Part shown: positions 60,579-64,000 of the stretch, piece by piece | Layout of the letters: each line of letters begins with the position of its first letter | How positions within the stretch are numbered: position 1 is the first letter of the stretch | DNA from: Durusdinium trenchii | Lineage: Eukaryota; Sar; Dinophyceae; Suessiales; Symbiodiniaceae | Reading direction: 5' to 3' | DNA length: 64,000 nucleotides | Assembly (NCBI GenBank): GCA_963970005.1 | Contig: CAXAMN010026694.1 | Coordinates: forward strand, 988,921-1,052,920 | The notes under the pieces: generated by a model | What the model saw: the letters and a program-made list of their open reading frames with translations, nothing else | Told to the model about the DNA's origin: nothing | Databases searched by the model: none | Made by a program: the position numbers and the translations under genes

Positions 60579-62402
60579 GTGGATTTGAACTATGACAACC
60601 ACCCTCGCCACAATGCACTCACCCACATACCCTGGCCCTGCAGTATAGCTGGCATTCTGCAGGCTGTCAACGAATCTACGTTGGGAGCTGATTCAGTGAT
60701 AGAGCACTTCAATACCGCCTGTGTCGATGGATCCTATTGTTTTATCAGTCTCCAGTACATCATGTACATCTGTGTCGATGGAATCATGTTGCAAGAGCTA
60801 GGAACTGCTGTCTCGGTAAATGCAACTGCTCGTTGGATGAGGTTGATGTGGCAATGCAGAAGCTTGCAGTGCCATTGTGACTTTTCAAAGCCAAGCGTCG
60901 TGGAATGTATGGTGCCAGCGTAGCAATGAAAGCGGTTGAAGCTCAACTCTCTATGATTGGAAAACATGAAAACTTTAGTCAGACTGTGAAATGAGTGGTG
61001 CAAATGCTGGTCCAATTGAAATTTTGAACCTTGGTGCAAGAGATCACGTTCCGGTGCAAAGCGCCTGATACCACAAGTGTTCAGTACTTTTGGCAAATTG
61101 ACAAGCCATGCTTGAAATTGTCATTCCTGAGCAACAGTGCAAATGTCCATTCTTGGAAGGGGCAATTTAGGCCCTACTTCCTCCCCATCAACAGGGAGAA
61201 TGTTTCACACTTATGGTCTGACAGTCAATCCTCGAATTGTCGGGGCTTGGCTTCGCACCGTCTTGTATGCAAGTAGCTAGGATGGCAGTTTGATGGACAC
61301 CAAATGCATTCTTACCACAATGCAGATGCTCTGAGGTTGCACAGAAGAGATGTTGGTTTTGTTTCGTATTGTTGGAGTGAATTCTCATGGCTGGATGCAT
61401 TTGGTGGCGATCAAATTCTACAGCTGGACTTTATTGCCTGGTCGCAGGACCTAGACCAAAGCCCTAAGTATGCTGAGCGCATTCTGAAGCTTTACTTTTG
61501 CATCACAAAGGGCTTTTCCAGTCCAAGTGAGTGTGATCAGGCCGCGTGCCAGTTGCATACATGACCGAACTCAAGGGCTAGGGACCTCCAAAAGGTCGTA
61601 GATGCCCAAATCCGACTGGAGGGTATCCAACCAAAAGCTTCTGAACCAGGTACTTCAAAACCAGCAGGTGAGATTTGGAGTGTGCATAGCCTATGGTTTG
61701 TATCATTCCCTCCAGGTTTTCAAGGAGCGCAATTGGCAGTCTCCTGCGGTGGAAAAGGTGTGCATCGTTCTGCCTTTGATGTGGTTTGATGCACCTACTC
61801 GCTTCATTTCAATGGCACCATTGCAACACCCAACACTTTTGAACGCCCAAGCCTGGCTCAAGGGCCAAGGCATCAGGGCACCCGACAGCTTAGTCTGGCG
61901 GGAGGAGCTTTTGCGCTTGATTGTGGCGATTGTCGTCAGAGGTCGAAGTGGCGATTCTTCCTTTGCATCACATTTTCATGCCAGGAGTCAACATGGCGAG
62001 GAGACTGATGCTTGCCATGGCTGCAGCCTCCTGTGTAGGTTGGATCTCCACTGAAATCTTGTCGCCTCTTAGAGAACAGCTTCAGCTTCTTCTTTGGAGG
62101 AATTCTCAGACATAGCCCAAAGTTCTATTTCTGCTTGGCTGGGATACACCAAAAACCGGGTAGAGTTTGATCTTTCGACACCTTGTGAAAATGCAAGGTC
62201 GATGGGTTTGGTTGGAACCAGTTGTTGTACGTTGACTGTCCAGGTGTTGGTGCGTTCTTGCAGCCATCAGCGCAACCTATGTTCCCAACTTAGAAAGGCT
62301 GATTTCGAGACTGTAGGTATGGGAGCTAGGATTGGCACTTCCCTCCTCATGATTGGTCTATTCCAGCCTGGATCCTTTATGGTTGCATGTGTCATTTCCT
62401 GA
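60579..62402 (+). other. plus-strand frames of possible host gene(s), unassigned
   Basis: Several plus-strand frames follow one another (60579-60923, 61031-61276, 61304-61564, 61602-62054, 62094-62402), some with acceptable composition, e.g. FKERNWQSPAVEK and APLQHPTLLNAQAWLKGQG. No domain is recognised and no consistent exon chain could be built. They are noted as candidate exons only. Confidence 0.25.
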
Positions 62403-62960
62403 CGCAAGATCTGCTTGACCGTTTGGTGAACTCAGGACTGAGTTAGCACTCCGAGCAAGCATGAAGCAGAGTGCATTCGCGCAGTCAGGTGAAACTATTG
62501 CATTTAGCACAGTGCTTCAGACAGCCAATGAGAATTCGGCCTAGCTGCACAATGTTGAACGAATACAGTACTATGCAGCTCTGAGTCTCTTTGACAGACT
62601 GTTCTCTCCTACATTTCCAGCAGGTTCTGCAGAGAGTCGAGGCGACTCTGCGACACGCGTGTTGGGAACCGAGCTGATCATCGAAGCTAAGTATTTGCCC
62701 AGACTGATTTTACCTATGTTGCTGCTTGCAGGTCTAGTTGCTTCAGATTCCTTATTTCCTTTGCTTGAAGAGGAAGTTGCGTGGCTGATTCGTTGCTAGT
62801 TCATGCAGATGAGACTATCAATATACTGTAGACTATATTGATTTGCCTTTGCTCTAAACGTGAGGGCCATTGGCTCGTCAGTTCTTTTCATGAAACAATT
62901 TACCGAATTTGCTACTATGCGCACCAAAGAAGACCCTCAAGAATCTTTGAGAATAGCTGC

Positions 62961-63063
62961 AGAGCACAGATGCTCAGACAGGCACAATTGCTGCCAACTT
63001 GTGCAGTGTTATGGCTGCCAATCACATGAGCAACCTTAGAGCTTCGCGCGGAATGGCCATATG
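62961..63063 (+). CDS. candidate exon upstream of the J-domain gene
   Basis: From an AG acceptor (CTGCAG) the frame reads TDAQTGTIAANLCSVMAANH and on to RASRGMAI, followed by a GTGAGT donor. Composition and splice signals fit an exon; the protein family is not recognised. It may belong to the same transcript as the J-domain exons 90 bases further on. Confidence 0.35.
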
Positions 63064-63149
63064 GTGAGTAGAAGCGGCAGCTTGAGGCGCTGGTTTTCGA
63101 CATGCCAAGCCTATGGACGGCACTTTAGTTCAGCAAGCTCACTCAGGCC

Positions 63150-63510
63150 ATGCTGGAGTACCGCTTGTATGATCTCCTCGAAGTTAACCCAAAGGCTTCG
63201 CAAGAGGAGATCAAAAGAGCTTACAGGCCACAGCTTTTTCTTCTCCAAAACACATGCTTTACATGTGTTGGGTCTTCAGCTAAAATCATGTGTCGAACTC
63301 TAGCAACATACTTGTCAAATCTTGTCAATGGAAATTGATGCATCATCAGGTTGACAGCATCAGACCATCATCAAAGAAGCACTGAAGCTTGTCAACCAGA
63401 GCCCGCGTTCAGTTTGGAGGCGTTTGGCCTTGAAGCTGCATCCAGATAGAGGAGGCGATGCCAAGGCATTCCAGGAGAAGCTGCGGAGCTCAGTTTTGGC
63501 ATTTTTGTCC
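63150..63510 (+). CDS. J-domain (DnaJ-like) protein, two exons
   Basis: A J-domain stimulates Hsp70 ATPase through its HPD loop. Exon 1 (63150-63226) encodes LEYRLYDLLEVNPKASQEEI and KRAY, helix I to II. Exon 2 (63420-~63510) encodes RRLALKLHPDRGGDAKAFQE. Joining TTACAG to GCGTTTGG gives KRAYRRLALKLHPDRGGD, an uninterrupted J-domain with HPD. The 193-base intron begins GC and ends AG, with an AGG repeat at both boundaries, as in dinoflagellate genes. Exon 2 soon meets a stop (near 63513), so another splice probably follows FQE. The ATG at 63150 may be internal, as an AG acceptor lies just before it. The rest of the protein was not found. Confidence 0.7.
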
Positions 63511-63744
63511 TCCTAACCAACTTGAGTTCATTATAAGGCTTAGCTAGGACTTGGGAGCACCAGCAGCTCAACTGTCAAATTGCCAAATCGAGGTTGCTTC
63601 TATTCTATGGGGGCTGTTGAACAAATGGCTTGCAATTCCATGGTCCACTGCCGCCTCCAAAATCGCCACCTACCTGGCACACCATGGCAAGCGGCGGCCC
63701 ATAATCTTCTGTTCGCCAGTTTCCAATTTTCTGTTGTTTAGCCC

Positions 63745-63830
63745 CCCCTTGCTCAATTAAGTAGGCGCCTACTCATCTAAGTAAGGAGGCAAGCTACTAG
63801 GAGAAGTTCGCTCCTAGCTAGGACGCAGGA
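63745..63830 (+). repeat. TTAA/GTAGGCGCCT dispersed repeat, copy 2
   Basis: CTCAATTAAGTAGGCGCCTA, then GCTCCTAGCTAGG, similar to 52775-52860. Confidence 0.6.
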
Positions 63831-64000
63831 TAGCTCACGCTTCTTCAACCAAGCTCTTCTCAAGTTTGCAACACCAAACAAAGCCTTTGTAACCATGATC
63901 GAGGACCAACCTTTCAACCAAACTTACTTGGATGGAACAGCTTGTGTTCTCACAAAGGGCTCCCTCTAGAGCCTGATTTCCTATGTGTGGATATCGGGTC

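Noticed and set aside
1..64000. CRISPR arrays, bacterial operons, ribosomal RNA genes
   Set aside because: Repeats lack regular unique spacers, genes lack Shine-Dalgarno context, and no rRNA signature was seen; the content is eukaryotic.

Overview
This window looks like nuclear DNA of a dinoflagellate (Symbiodiniaceae or a relative). The evidence is a 14-base exact match to the 3' end of the dinoflagellate spliced leader at 12950-12963, a J-domain gene whose reading frame is restored only by removing a GC-AG (or otherwise non-GT) intron with an AGG repeat at both edges (63227-63419), and retroelement proteins of kinds I associate with these genomes. Two 10-N scaffold gaps lie at 3736-3745 and 20481-20490. 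No database search was run; similarities between parts of this window were found by eye.

Layout. (1) 1-4.7 kb: no gene recognised; tandem and dispersed repeats and the first copy of a ~0.6-0.7 kb direct repeat. (2) 4.7-10.5 kb, minus strand: a module, here called P-LRR, of a low-complexity region, an unknown 589-aa protein P and two BspA-type leucine-rich-repeat proteins, flanked by direct repeats at 3.8-4.5 and 10.4-11.0 kb. (3) 11.2-12.45 kb: fragments of the same module, one inverted. (4) 12.95-20.48 kb, plus strand: a tyrosine-recombinase (DIRS-like) retroelement in the order recombinase, gag, and a methyltransferase-like/RT/RNase H protein, with gag and pol separated by one in-frame TGA followed by CGG. 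(5) 20.49-33.7 kb, minus strand: a very large LINE-like element encoding ORF1, an APE-type endonuclease, an RT-RNase H protein carrying a second polymerase-like (TV-Pol) palm at its C-terminus, an unknown ORF3, a predicted alpha/beta-hydrolase and an SF1 helicase cut off by the gap. (6) 33.9-48.4 kb: a decayed and scrambled second locus with the same gene families: a large inverted repeat, a P-LRR module with three broken LRR genes, and split pieces of ORF3, ORF4 and the TV-Pol domain. (7) 48.4-64 kb: mostly non-coding or intron-rich host-like DNA with microsatellites, a PP2C-like fragment and a split J-domain gene.

How the parts may work together. In the large element the ORFs are packed tightly on one strand, with an ATGA stop-start overlap and two junctions where only one TGA separates same-frame ORFs. 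This suggests expression from one long RNA by reinitiation or readthrough. P-LRR modules lie beside pieces of this element at two loci. They may belong to the same very large unit or to a partner element that travels with it; this is inference. The candidate novel system is therefore an EN/RT/RNase H/TV-Pol/hydrolase/helicase retroelement with an associated membrane-P plus ubiquitin-like-LRR cassette.
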